Of a stretch of 47,964 bases of DNA, positions 16,750 to 25,322 are shown in pieces. Location of the stretch: NCBI GenBank assembly GCA_020831585.1, contig JAFIGE010000023.1, positions 1 to 47,964 of the forward strand, in the 5' to 3' direction. Positions within the stretch are counted from its first letter, which is position 1. Every line of letters starts with the position of its first letter. The stretch is from Opitutales bacterium (GTDB lineage Bacteria > Verrucomicrobiota > Verrucomicrobiia > Opitutales > Oceanipulchritudinaceae). The notes below the pieces were generated by a model, which did not search any database, was not told the DNA's origin, and saw nothing but the letters and a program-made list of their open reading frames with translations. A program made the position numbers and the translations under genes.

Positions 16750-18390
16750 TCAACCTCCGGGCACTTCCACGGTAAACCGGCTCCCCTTCCCTTTCTCACT
16801 CGCCACACTCACGGTGCCGCCCAGCAGATCGACGTAGCGTTTCACCACGGCCAATCCCAAGCCGGCTCCGCCGAAGCGGCGCGTGTCCGAGTTGTCCTCC
16901 TGGACAAAGGCCTCGAAAATCGCCCCGGCCTTCCCGTGATCAATGCCGACGCCGCTATCCGCAATCGTCACGACGACCCGACGGCAAACGCCCGTCTCAT
17001 CTGTTCGCGCCTTTGCCTGAAAACTCACGTGGCCGGAAGGGGTGAACTTGAGAGCGTTGGACAGCAGGTTCCAAAAAATCTGGCGCAACATGCGCGGATC
17101 GGAGCGAAAGCCGCTTGTGTGCGGATCAATTTCACAGAGTAGCGCGACCCCCTTCTCGTCCGCCTGAATGCGCAGGAGCTCCAGTAACTCACCCACGAGC
17201 GCGGCAAGTTCCACGGGCTGATGGACGGGGGCGGTTCCGGCGGAGACATCGCTCAGTTGGAGCATATCGTCGAGAAGGACTTCCAGAGTGCGCGAACATT
17301 GAAAGATGTTGCGCGCATAGGTGCGCTGGGTGGCGTCGGGAATAGATGTTTCAAGAAGACCGGCCAGCCCCTGAATGCCATTCAAGGGTGTGCGGATCTC
17401 GTGGCTCATGTTGGTGAGGAAACGGTGTTTCACCTGCTCACTGAGAATTTCCGCGTCGCGCAATCGAGCCGTTCGCTGGTTCAGAATCGAGAGCACCCCC
17501 ATGAGGCCGAGGAGAAGAAGAACGAGCACCCCGGCGGTACCCCGATAAACCCAACGCATGGGTGATGCCGCCGTCCACCCGTCCAAGGGCTCGGCGGCGA
17601 TTTCCCACCCTCCGGAGATCAGAGGCACCTCAAAAACCGCCCGAGGCTCGGAGAAGAGCCGGGCATCGCCGTAGAAGACGCCGCCTTCCAGGCCGACGGC
17701 ATCCGGGCTCCGCAGCGCGACCCGCACACGCGTTTCGGCTTCGCGCAAACCCACGCGCTCATATAAGCCGGCCAGGTCAACCGGAGTGGAAAGCATCGCC
17801 CAAAACGTGCGCTCCGCTTCTTCGTTTTCGTTTGTGCGGAAGACCGGAAAGCGGCCCACGATGGCCTCACCTCCCTGAACAAGAGTGAGGGGCCCGGCAA
17901 TAACCGGCTTTCCGCTTCGGCTGGCCCGCTCGACCCCGACAAACTGCGCGGGGGTGTCGCGGTAATCCAACCCCAGGGCTGCTTCGTTGCCGGTTACCGG
18001 GTAGATATGCCGAATGACAAAATCCGGGGCGAAAGCGATGGACCGCAAACCCGGGCGGGCCGAAAAGAGCCGACCAGCCAAATCATGAAACTGCGCTTCC
18101 GTTTGATCCGGATTCGACTCGAAGAGCGCGGCGAGGCCCTGCACAAGATAAAAGGTAGAGTTGATCTCCGCCGACAGGTGGGTACCCAAAATTGCCGCTT
18201 CGCGCACGACCAACTCGTTCTCGCGCTTTTGCACGCCCGCCAAATCCGCCCGCTCAAAGAGAAAAGCCCCTCCGCCAAAAGCCAGCATAAGAAACATGGC
18301 GGCAAGGAAAAAAGCTGTCTGATCGGAAAGCGAACACATCGCCCGCTTATCCGTTTCCGCCCGAGGCCCCTTCTCCCCTTTGGCGATCAT
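16750..18390 (-). CDS. CHASE-domain sensor histidine kinase
   Basis: A 546-aa membrane sensor kinase. TM1 lies at about 25-45 and TM2 at about 282-304. They enclose a periplasmic CHASE-type domain (about 70-270) with the family-like LRSIAFAPDF, ALGLDYRDTP and GRFPVFR blocks. The cytosolic part has a HisKA dimerisation domain with phosphoacceptor His330 in NMSHEIRTPLNGI, then HATPase_c. Its N box is FWNLLSNALKFTP, its G1 box is IADSGVGID, its F box reads FEAFVQEDNSDTR, and its G2 box is GGAGLGLAVVKRYV. There is no receiver or PAS domain. The ligand is unknown; CHASE domains bind small molecules such as cytokinin-like compounds. No response regulator is adjacent, so this is an orphan kinase. 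It is convergent with lpxI. Confidence 0.9.
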   Translation of the reverse strand: MIAKGEKGPRAETDKRAMCSLSDQTAFFLAAMFLMLAFGGGAFLFERADLAGVQKRENELVVREAAILGTHLSAEINSTFYLVQGLAALFESNPDQTEAQFHDLAGRLFSARPGLRSIAFAPDFVIRHIYPVTGNEAALGLDYRDTPAQFVGVERASRSGKPVIAGPLTLVQGGEAIVGRFPVFRTNENEEAERTFWAMLSTPVDLAGLYERVGLREAETRVRVALRSPDAVGLEGGVFYGDARLFSEPRAVFEVPLISGGWEIAAEPLDGWTAASPMRWVYRGTAGVLVLLLLGLMGVLSILNQRTARLRDAEILSEQVKHRFLTNMSHEIRTPLNGIQGLAGLLETSIPDATQRTYARNIFQCSRTLEVLLDDMLQLSDVSAGTAPVHQPVELAALVGELLELLRIQADEKGVALLCEIDPHTSGFRSDPRMLRQIFWNLLSNALKFTPSGHVSFQAKARTDETGVCRRVVVTIADSGVGIDHGKAGAIFEAFVQEDNSDTRRFGGAGLGLAVVKRYVDLLGGTVSVASEKGKGSRFTVEVPGG

Positions 18391-18422
18391 AAGGTCATGA
18401 TCGTTGATCCCCCATGGACTAC

Positions 18423-19049
18423 CTACTCCCCTGAAGGCTCCGTCCAGGCGCGGACGAGCTCGGCGATCGCTTCGACTGACTCCGTTTCCTCAAAGACGAG
18501 GGACGCGGAATTGATGCAATAGCGCGTGCGGGCGGGGCGCGGGCCATCGGGAAAAACATGGCCCTGGTGCGAGCCGCATACGGCGCAATGCACCTCCGTG
18601 CGCACCATGCCGTAGCTCCGATCGACCTGTTCGCCGATGAATTCCTTAACGAGAGGACGGGTGAAGCTGGGCCAGCCCGTCCCGGAGTCAAATTTGTCCT
18701 CGCTGCTGAAGAGCGGCGCGCCGCAGCCCACGCACCGGTAAAGGCCGGTGGCCTTGTTATTCCAGTAGGCGTTGCGGAAGGGCGGTTCCGTGCCGTGCGC
18801 GCGGGCCACGTGGTATTGCTCGGGCGTGAGGAGCGCGCGCCACTCCTCATCGGTGCGAACAACGCGAAGGCCCTCCTCCGATATGGTCACATGCGAGGGG
18901 AGCGAGCAGGCGGCTGGCTGGTCCGAGACCGGACCACAGCTGTCCGGGTCGGGTGACATGGGGGAAGATGCGGAGGACATGGAGAAAAGCAGACCGGCGG
19001 TAGCGGAAAAAATGAATAATGAAAACAGGCGGGAAAGGGAACGAACCAT
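18423..19049 (-). CDS. msrB: exported peptide-methionine (R)-S-oxide reductase MsrB
   Basis: A 208-aa protein. ATG 19049 is preceded by a strong Shine-Dalgarno sequence; the longer open frame (to 19166) is rejected. Residues ~1-28 form a signal peptide ([20 protein letters not shown]), so the enzyme should work in the periplasm. The MsrB domain (~58-195) has the two zinc-binding CxxC pairs (Cys106/Cys109 and Cys155/Cys158), the WPSF block, and catalytic Cys178 in RYCINSASL. It reduces methionine-R-sulfoxide in damaged exported proteins. Two additional cysteines (38 and 48) lie in the N-terminal linker. It is transcribed divergently from guaD, with 137 bp between them. Confidence 0.93.
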   Translation of the reverse strand: MVRSLSRLFSLFIFSATAGLLFSMSSASSPMSPDPDSCGPVSDQPAACSLPSHVTISEEGLRVVRTDEEWRALLTPEQYHVARAHGTEPPFRNAYWNNKATGLYRCVGCGAPLFSSEDKFDSGTGWPSFTRPLVKEFIGEQVDRSYGMVRTEVHCAVCGSHQGHVFPDGPRPARTRYCINSASLVFEETESVEAIAELVRAWTEPSGE

Positions 19050-19050
19050 C

Positions 19051-19059
19051 TTCCTCCTC
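19051..19059 (-). promoter_or_regulatory. strong ribosome-binding site of msrB
   Basis: On the minus strand GAGGAGGAA lies one base upstream of ATG 19049, a near-perfect anti-16S match. It decides the start of msrB against the longer frame. It stands out because most genes in this window lack a recognisable Shine-Dalgarno sequence. Confidence 0.65.
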
Positions 19060-19186
19060 AGCAAATACCTATGCCGGAAAGAGTCAATCGATTCACGGGC
19101 ATTCCCGCTGGCGCAAGACGACTGAGATCGATCCAAGCGCAAAAAAGAAGGTTGTTTCCGATTCAAATTTCCGGTTTCAGATTGGA

Positions 19187-19678
19187 ATGCCGAAGAAAAG
19201 TTGGTCCGCAGCTGATGAATCCGCTATGCAAGAGGCCTTCCGTCTATCGCTTGAGGGAATGCGCCGCGGCGAAGGCGGTCCTTTCGGGGCCGTCGTGGTA
19301 AAAGACGGAGAAATCGTGGCTTCCGCGTGGAATGAAGTGCTCAAGACGAATGATCCAACGGCTCATGCGGAAGTCACGGCCATCCGGCGGGCAACAGCAA
19401 AACTCGGGCGCTTCGATCTGCATGACTGCGTGCTCTATACCAGCTGCGAGCCCTGCCCCATGTGCTTAGGGGCCGCTTACTGGGCACGCATTTCAAAAGT
19501 ATATTACGCAAATACCCAAGCGGATGCTGCGGAGGCCGGATTTTCCGATCAATTCATCTATGAGGAGATTGCCCGCCCACTGGCTGACCGGCAAACACCC
19601 TTCCTTCACCTGCCACAACCGAACGCCAAGGAGGCCTTCCATGAGTGGCAAAAAATGGTCTCCAAACAACCATACTAG
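19187..19678 (+). CDS. guaD: guanine deaminase (CDA-fold)
   Basis: A 163-aa cytidine-deaminase-fold enzyme very close in pattern to Bacillus GuaD (~156 aa). It hydrolyses guanine to xanthine plus ammonia. The zinc site and proton shuttle are His60-Ala-Glu62 ([13 protein letters not shown]) and Cys90/Cys93 in [11 protein letters not shown]. The GuaD-typical C-terminal blocks [17 protein letters not shown] and a final aromatic residue (ends in KQPY) are present. These separate it from tRNA adenosine deaminase TadA. ATG 19187 fits family length; the open frame starts earlier at 19019 but adds unrelated residues. It is cytosolic and functions in purine salvage or nitrogen acquisition. It is convergent with the kinase gene downstream, 36 bases away. 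Confidence 0.93.
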   Translation: MPKKSWSAADESAMQEAFRLSLEGMRRGEGGPFGAVVVKDGEIVASAWNEVLKTNDPTAHAEVTAIRRATAKLGRFDLHDCVLYTSCEPCPMCLGAAYWARISKVYYANTQADAAEAGFSDQFIYEEIARPLADRQTPFLHLPQPNAKEAFHEWQKMVSKQPY

Positions 19679-19699
19679 ATTGCTGGCTAATGCGGGCAT

Positions 19700-19726
19700 C
19701 GCGAGAAACCGAACTCAATTCTCGCG
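19700..19726. terminator. hairpin at the convergent guaD / kinase ends
   Basis: CGCGAGAA (19700-19707) and TTCTCGCG (19719-19726) form a perfect 8-bp stem around an 11-base loop. It overlaps the kinase stop codon. Lying between converging genes, it could end both transcripts, but no T-tract follows on either strand. Confidence 0.35.
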
Positions 19727-22015
19727 CAGAATGAGCCGAAATCCGCGCGTGTTTTCGCCCCGATTTTCCCGCTGTCCGCGGAGGCGGGAGGCTGACCGCT
19801 GGGAGGTGGCACCATCAAACCAAGAGCCGCCGCGCAGCACACCTTCCTCCGTCCACTCCCAAACATTGCCATGCATATCGTAGAGTCCCCATTGATTTGG
19901 AGCCAACGAAGCGACTGGTGCGGACTCCGAGCGGCGATAAATGGCCACTCGGTCCAGCTCCCTGTCACCACTGCGGCTTTCTAAATCGCGTCCATTATTA
20001 AAAGCGGTAGTGGTGCCGGCACGGCAGGCATACTCCCACTCGGCTTCGGTCGGAAGGGCGGCTGTGTATCGGGTCTGTCCGGTTTCCCGCAAATACTGGT
20101 TGATGCGCTCGATGAAGCCGCCCGGGCCGGCGACATCGGCAAAACTGACCTGTTCGACCGGTCGACTGCCTCCACCGGTGCGGAAGTAGCTGGGATTCCG
20201 ACCCATCAGAGCACGAAACTGATCCTGTGTCACCGTCGTTACTCCCATGAGAAAGGGACGTTCGATCTGCACCTCACGCTGGCCCTCGTGTTGTTGCCGA
20301 CCAAACTCTGTTTCCGGCGATCCCATGATAAAGGTGCCCGGAGGAATGGTTACGAAGCGAATAGGAACACCTCCGGGGAGGTGAAGCGTCAGCTCCCGGC
20401 TGAGCATGCGCTGGTCAACAGTCGGGAGAACCGGACCGTCGGAGACGCCAACTTGCAGCGAAACCTCCTCGTAGTCCGGATGGCGAAGAGAGAGGAGAAT
20501 CGGATTCCAAGGTACGCTCCCGCTTTCACGCTCGAAAATGAGATTTGTTTCCAAAGGAGTTTGCCCAAGAAACCGATCTCCGGCCCAGACCTCGGTTTCC
20601 GGCGCGCGGGTGGTGATTCTAAAGGGTCGCTCCCGCACGAGAGCCGGAAGATCGATTCGGGGAAGACGGGGATTATCCCGCTCGCTATCAAAGCGATACG
20701 TCCGCGCTTCGTGTCCTCTGCTGGAAAAACGCAACTCATAGGGCTCTTCCCGAATCGGCAGCTGGATTGATGTGGGAAGAGTCAGGGACTGCACAGCCCC
20801 AGAGCCAGAGAGTCCAATTATCCGGAGTTCGACAGACCGGGGAGTTCCCTCAAGCGACACTTCCACCGAGGCCGCTCCGCTCGGAATGGAAACACTGCCA
20901 ATGGGAGCGGGCGCGCCGGATGATGTTGGCAAAATCGCCGGGACCGGCAGAGTATCTTCGCTTGGCTGCGGACCGCTCATGCTCTGGATATAGGGCGAAA
21001 CGATTTCTTCAATTTGCTCCCGGACCGGCGAAAGTGCCGGCATAAATGCAAGAGCGGCCGCCGCAGCCGCCGCAAGAAGCAAACCGGCTCCGACAAAGTA
21101 AGGCAGCTTGCGGGTCCGTCCAATCGCGTTGAGGGCAGCCAAGGCTTCGTTAGCTGAAGCGAAGCGCTGTGTCGGATCCTCTTCGAGGGCTTTGGCAATA
21201 AATCCATCCCATCGCCGGTCGAGCCCCCGCACGACTTTGCTGGGGCGCTTGTATCCCACACTGGGCAGGCGACCAGTAATCATGTAATAGGCCATCACAC
21301 CGACGGCGTAAATGTCATCCCCGGCACATGGCTTTTCGCCACGCAAAGTCTGCGGACTCATGTAGACGAGAGTGCCGTTGATGTTGTTTGCGCTGTTTTG
21401 GGAGTTGGCGACGATGGTGTTCGCGCTATTCAGGCGCGACTGTGTCATCGACTTCTCAATGAGGCTGTTTTGGAAGGACTCCCCGACGACCGCAGCGAGA
21501 CCAAAATCGGCTATTTTCACCGCCCCCTCCTTGTTCATGAGGATATTGGATGGTTTCAGGTCGCGGTGGATAACAGACTGTTCGTGGGCGTAGGCGACGG
21601 CTTCGAGGATTTGCCTGAGAATATCCTGAACTTCGCCAGCCGGGACGCCTTTCCGATGGGCATGGATCTTCTGCTGTAGATCGCCCCCGTCGATGAACTC
21701 CATCTCGATAAAGAATTCACCATCCGAGCGATCAAAATTGTGGATACCGACGATGTGCGGATGGTTGAGGCTCGCCATGAGCTGCGCCTCAGAGCGGAAT
21801 CGGCGTACGAAACTGGATTGGGCAGCGAGAGTACGCGGGAGGATTTTGAGCGCACAGAGCCGACGCATGGTCTCGTGCCGGGCCAGGAAAACCTGCCCCA
21901 TGCCCCCTTCACCAAGGAACTTTTGCAGCTCGTAGTTGCCCAATCGACGAACTCCGCCCGAACTCTGGGCCGTTGCCCCAATGATCGTCCTGTCCTGATC
22001 AAATTCCATTGGCAT
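19715..22015 (-). CDS. transmembrane Ser/Thr protein kinase with extracytoplasmic FGE-sulfatase domain
   Basis: A 766-aa protein, the last gene of the operon. The cytosolic Hanks-type kinase (~27-300) has an intact glycine loop GEGGMG (35-40), Lys57 in ALKIL, HRDLKPSN (150-157) and DFG (170-172). An Asn/Ser/Gln-rich insertion occupies the activation segment (about 185-213). One TM helix (305-325) follows. Outside are a Pro/Ser linker, beta-rich segments, a PEGA-like repeat (466-494, TEVWAGDRFLGQTPLETNL) and a formylglycine-generating-enzyme/sulfatase-modifying fold (~545-764). Its markers are VTIPPGTFIMGSP, RPVEQVSFADV, LPTEAEWEYACRAG, GLYDMHGNVWEWTEE and RGFRLILRE. Such domains in kinases usually act as sensors or lectin-like folds, not as FGEs. 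ATG 22015 is chosen because the longer frame overlaps the upstream gene. The kinase should phosphorylate partners such as the FHA protein's ligand. Confidence 0.9.
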   Translation of the reverse strand: MPMEFDQDRTIIGATAQSSGGVRRLGNYELQKFLGEGGMGQVFLARHETMRRLCALKILPRTLAAQSSFVRRFRSEAQLMASLNHPHIVGIHNFDRSDGEFFIEMEFIDGGDLQQKIHAHRKGVPAGEVQDILRQILEAVAYAHEQSVIHRDLKPSNILMNKEGAVKIADFGLAAVVGESFQNSLIEKSMTQSRLNSANTIVANSQNSANNINGTLVYMSPQTLRGEKPCAGDDIYAVGVMAYYMITGRLPSVGYKRPSKVVRGLDRRWDGFIAKALEEDPTQRFASANEALAALNAIGRTRKLPYFVGAGLLLAAAAAAALAFMPALSPVREQIEEIVSPYIQSMSGPQPSEDTLPVPAILPTSSGAPAPIGSVSIPSGAASVEVSLEGTPRSVELRIIGLSGSGAVQSLTLPTSIQLPIREEPYELRFSSRGHEARTYRFDSERDNPRLPRIDLPALVRERPFRITTRAPETEVWAGDRFLGQTPLETNLIFERESGSVPWNPILLSLRHPDYEEVSLQVGVSDGPVLPTVDQRMLSRELTLHLPGGVPIRFVTIPPGTFIMGSPETEFGRQQHEGQREVQIERPFLMGVTTVTQDQFRALMGRNPSYFRTGGGSRPVEQVSFADVAGPGGFIERINQYLRETGQTRYTAALPTEAEWEYACRAGTTTAFNNGRDLESRSGDRELDRVAIYRRSESAPVASLAPNQWGLYDMHGNVWEWTEEGVLRGGSWFDGATSQRSASRLRGQRENRGENTRGFRLILREN

Positions 22016-22040
22016 CGGCAGTCTCTCGTAACCGGTTCCT

Positions 22041-23867
22041 TCAATCGAGGGCCGGGAGACGCGCCCGCCAAATATTGTAGACACCCTCCCGGTTGGATAA
22101 GAAGAAGATTACACCCGGTTCCGTGGGCGACCACTGCGGCTGGATGTCGTCAGACCCATTGTCCGTGATCTGTTGAATTCGGTTGGTTTCGCGGTCGAAA
22201 ATGTAGATGTTGTTGTTCCGGCGTCCGGTTTCGTCTGCGTGATAGTCGGAGACGAAGAGAATGCGCGATCCGTCCGGACTCACATTGGGGCTATGCACAT
22301 TGGCTCGGGCAAATTCGATATCGTTGATGACCGATGAAAACTGGAGTCCCTCACTGGTGACCGAGAAGATCTGCAGGTTGCCGGTATCCTCGGCGCGGCG
22401 GACAAAATAGATCGTGCCATCCGGGGCGCGGTGAATCTGTTCGCCCGGCTCCCCGAGATTCGTAAAAGAGGATCCGTCCGTCCGCGTGTGACTGATGAAT
22501 GGAAGCGCATTGGGAAAGGTCTCCGAAGAGGAAAAGTAAACCGGCTGGGCTTCGCTCGAAATAAAAGGAAGGTAGTTCAAACGACCCTCGCGGGTGAGCT
22601 GTTGAATACCCCCGACGACCCGACCGTCCCTCAGCCGGAGGCTTGAAATATCCCAACTGTCGACCGGCCCGCGATTAGATTGGAAAACAACGAGATTGGA
22701 ATCCTCCTCGCGCCCCATGGAGGGACGGGTATCGAGAAAACGCGATCCACGGGTGAGTTGCTGGAAGGCAAATGACTGATCGGTCGCATTCTTGATGAAG
22801 AGATTGGCATAGTATCCCCCGTCATCGGTGCGCATGGTCACGCTATAAATAATGCTTTGACCGTCCGGTGTGATACAAAACGAGTTCACGGCCTGCAAAA
22901 CGAGTTGCTCGCGGCCGAAATTGGTTATCGGACGGATATCTACGGCAGGGCTGTTAATATCCCGTCGGTCCAGCACGCCAATCGGAGCGCTTTTGTCGAT
23001 GCCCGGACGAGGCCCCCGGGCAGTGGATTGAACCGACGGGAAGAAGCGGGGTACGGGAAGCTCCGTGACGGCGGAAAGCACGAAGGTCTGGCGTTCGGCG
23101 GAATCGACGGAAACGGTGACCTCCGCAGGGACAAACTCATTTTCGATGAATGCACGAAGGGTGTAGGTGGTCCAATCGGCACCGGCTCCTCCACGGGAAA
23201 AGGGAAGGGTCAACGCTTGCGGAAGGACCCCACGATCCTCCCCATTTACTTGGAGACTCGCTTCTAACGGGAGTCCGTCCTCCGTTGTCGCACGTAGCTG
23301 AAAAGTCCGGGTCGCGCCGATTTGAGTTAGGCGGGGGGCCGGAAACTGCTCCGGAGAATTATACTCCAGAGTTGCACTTTGCTCTTGGTAGTTACGCTGC
23401 CGGAAAATGACACTTTTGGAGGGCCAGCGTTGGCTGCTACTGCTCCGGGAAAAGGTCACGCGAGCCTGCAGCGGCGTGAATCCCTGGGAGCGCCCATCGA
23501 TGAAAACCTCTGCGCCGGAAGGATCGGAAGTGAAGAAAAAGGCGCGGTGAATATTCAGTGCCGGCAGAGTGGCACGCAGAACATTCAGGTTTCGCAAGTC
23601 CGACCATTCATGGGTCTCGCGCACACTTTGATGGTCGGGCAGGCTAAACTCGAAAACATAAGGATCCCGACTATTTCGCAGACTAAAGGTGCCCGGGGTC
23701 GTGATTCTCTGCCCCACTAAACTGGAGTGACCGGAGACAACCGTCACCGTGGCACCCGGTGGATCGGACTCCACCCGAATCGCACCGCGCTGGGCGGACA
23801 CCTTCGCGGTCGATCCAAGAAAAAAAACAGCGAGCAAACAAATAGAGAGGGTTCGGCAGATAGACAT
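22041..23867 (-). CDS. exported PEGA / PD40 beta-propeller protein
   Basis: A 608-aa protein. ATG 23867 gives a clean signal peptide (1-25, SICLLAVFFLGSTAKVSAQ); a TTG at 23909 would add 14 residues. Two PEGA-type modules follow: one near 28-95 (GAIRVESDPPGATVTV) and one near 105-165 (FFTSDPSGAEVFIDGRSQG). A beta region (~170-290) comes next. A C-terminal six-bladed-like propeller with WD40-like/TolB repeats carries repeated D/N-G-x-x-I-x-F/Y-x-S blades, such as VSPDGSRILFVSDY and WSPTEPGVIFFLSNREG. It is periplasmic or outer-membrane attached. PEGA domains also occur in the neighbouring kinase, which hints that both belong to the same envelope complex. The kinase ATG lies 25 bases after its stop. 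Confidence 0.8.
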   Translation of the reverse strand: MSICRTLSICLLAVFFLGSTAKVSAQRGAIRVESDPPGATVTVVSGHSSLVGQRITTPGTFSLRNSRDPYVFEFSLPDHQSVRETHEWSDLRNLNVLRATLPALNIHRAFFFTSDPSGAEVFIDGRSQGFTPLQARVTFSRSSSSQRWPSKSVIFRQRNYQEQSATLEYNSPEQFPAPRLTQIGATRTFQLRATTEDGLPLEASLQVNGEDRGVLPQALTLPFSRGGAGADWTTYTLRAFIENEFVPAEVTVSVDSAERQTFVLSAVTELPVPRFFPSVQSTARGPRPGIDKSAPIGVLDRRDINSPAVDIRPITNFGREQLVLQAVNSFCITPDGQSIIYSVTMRTDDGGYYANLFIKNATDQSFAFQQLTRGSRFLDTRPSMGREEDSNLVVFQSNRGPVDSWDISSLRLRDGRVVGGIQQLTREGRLNYLPFISSEAQPVYFSSSETFPNALPFISHTRTDGSSFTNLGEPGEQIHRAPDGTIYFVRRAEDTGNLQIFSVTSEGLQFSSVINDIEFARANVHSPNVSPDGSRILFVSDYHADETGRRNNNIYIFDRETNRIQQITDNGSDDIQPQWSPTEPGVIFFLSNREGVYNIWRARLPALD

Positions 23868-23920
23868 AGCAGGAACGAAACGATGAATGGTTGATAATGT
23901 AAATCGCAAATAAGATTGAT

Positions 23921-25300
23921 TTAAGGTGAATCCCCCTCAGAGGGAAGTGGAAAACGCGCATTGAAGCGATCCCGCAGAAACTCGAAATCTCCCTCCAACC
24001 GCTCGACTTGGCGCATAAGGTCAACCAATCGCTGACGGGTGCGATCGACCTCATGGCGGGCTTCGCTGGCCAGCATCCGCGCCTGCGCTAGTTGGGCGCG
24101 GAGCAACTCGTGTTCCTCCCCGCCAATTTCCGCAGTCTCCGGCAGGCGGCGCTGAAAATCGGCCGCTTCCAGCAAAAGGTCACCAAGGAGGGTTTCCACG
24201 CGATTTCGCCAGAGTTGAATATCGTCCAAATCGGCTCCCTGCTGGCGCAGATCTTCCCAAACCCCTGCAAACTCGGATTGAGGACCGGGCATTTCGAGGG
24301 ACATGCCGATGCCTTCGATTTGATGGGTGAAGACTTCCATGCGTTCAAGCATGTGGCGCTCGCGTTCCTCCATTTTGAAAAAGAGGAAGACGAAAAGGGC
24401 GAGGCTGGCACCGATTCCAATCCAGGATAGCCCCCATGATATTTTGGTCTTTTCGGGAGGCACGGAAAGCGGCGGATGGGGATGAGGGTCACCAGTGACC
24501 TCGACCAGGATAGCGGTGAGGTTATCCCTTCCCGATGCCCGCAAGGCTGCGTGCACCAATTCACTGACCCTCTCGGCCAAATTGCCCGTCCAATCCGCAC
24601 CAAGGAAAGCGCCGATGGCCTTTTCGTCCAGACCGTCCGTAACGCCATCTGTGCACAGGAGAAATCGGTCGTCCGGGTAAAGATCCAGAGAAAAAACAAT
24701 CGGGTGAAAGGAGGCGGGATCACTGCCTACGGCTTGGTCGATGACATTTCGCTCCGGATGTTCATGGGCCTCATCAGGAGAAATCTTGCCCTCGCGCACA
24801 AGCTGGGCCACCCGCGACTGATCCTCGGTAATCTGCGAGAGCCGACCCCCGCGTAACCGGTAAAGACGGCTGTCGCCAACCTGTCCGACCAAAGTTCGGT
24901 CGGGCAGGACCCAAAGTGCTGTGAGCGTGGCGGCCATCCCCTTTTGCTCGGGGGACGCCAGGGCTGCCTCCCCGACTATTTCATTGGCTTTGAGGAGCGC
25001 CCGGAAGAGCACGCGATTGGCACTCTCGCTACCTGTGCCCATGCCCCGGGCACAATTCAGGCTCACCTCCCGCGCAATCGTTTCCACTGTCAAGCGACTC
25101 GCGATCTCGCCAGCTTTGAGCCCCCCGACTCCATCGCTGACAAGAAAGAGACGGCCAAAATCATCGAGACTCATGGCCTTTGTGCCCGCATCCGGCAGAG
25201 CCTGGTCTTCTCCCGGGGCGTGCACGGCAAAGGCATCCTCGTTGTTTTTCCGCACGGGTCCCTTCGCGGATAGACCAGCGTGGCGACAGGATCTTTTCAT
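23921..25300 (-). CDS. membrane-anchored PP2C-family Ser/Thr phosphatase
   Basis: A 459-aa protein; ATG 25300 is chosen because longer frames overlap the FHA gene. The PPM/PP2C domain (~5-272) has its metal-binding and catalytic blocks: RKNNEDAF (17-24), SDGVGG (55-60), GMAATLTAL (121-129), VGDSRLY (141-147), CTDGVTDGL (216-224) and GRDNLTAI (257-264). These contain the acidic residues that hold two Mn/Mg ions. One TM helix follows (288-309), then a long heptad-rich region (~311-455) that is likely periplasmic coiled coil. The enzyme should dephosphorylate Ser/Thr targets of the kinase in the same operon. It lies 22 bases downstream of the FHA gene. A phosphatase with an extracytoplasmic coiled coil could be controlled from the envelope. 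Confidence 0.92.
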   Translation of the reverse strand: MKRSCRHAGLSAKGPVRKNNEDAFAVHAPGEDQALPDAGTKAMSLDDFGRLFLVSDGVGGLKAGEIASRLTVETIAREVSLNCARGMGTGSESANRVLFRALLKANEIVGEAALASPEQKGMAATLTALWVLPDRTLVGQVGDSRLYRLRGGRLSQITEDQSRVAQLVREGKISPDEAHEHPERNVIDQAVGSDPASFHPIVFSLDLYPDDRFLLCTDGVTDGLDEKAIGAFLGADWTGNLAERVSELVHAALRASGRDNLTAILVEVTGDPHPHPPLSVPPEKTKISWGLSWIGIGASLALFVFLFFKMEERERHMLERMEVFTHQIEGIGMSLEMPGPQSEFAGVWEDLRQQGADLDDIQLWRNRVETLLGDLLLEAADFQRRLPETAEIGGEEHELLRAQLAQARMLASEARHEVDRTRQRLVDLMRQVERLEGDFEFLRDRFNARFPLPSEGDSP

Positions 25301-25322
25301 ACGGCAGAGCGGAGAAGGAGAA

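Noticed and set aside
15840-16808. 322-aa minus-strand frame opposite lpxI
   Set aside because: Overlaps lpxI fully and the C-terminus of the histidine kinase. No motif.
19715-22015. Kinase's external FGE domain as a true formylglycine-generating enzyme
   Set aside because: It is fused behind a TM helix to a kinase, no sulfatase gene is nearby, and FGE-like folds in kinases usually serve other roles.
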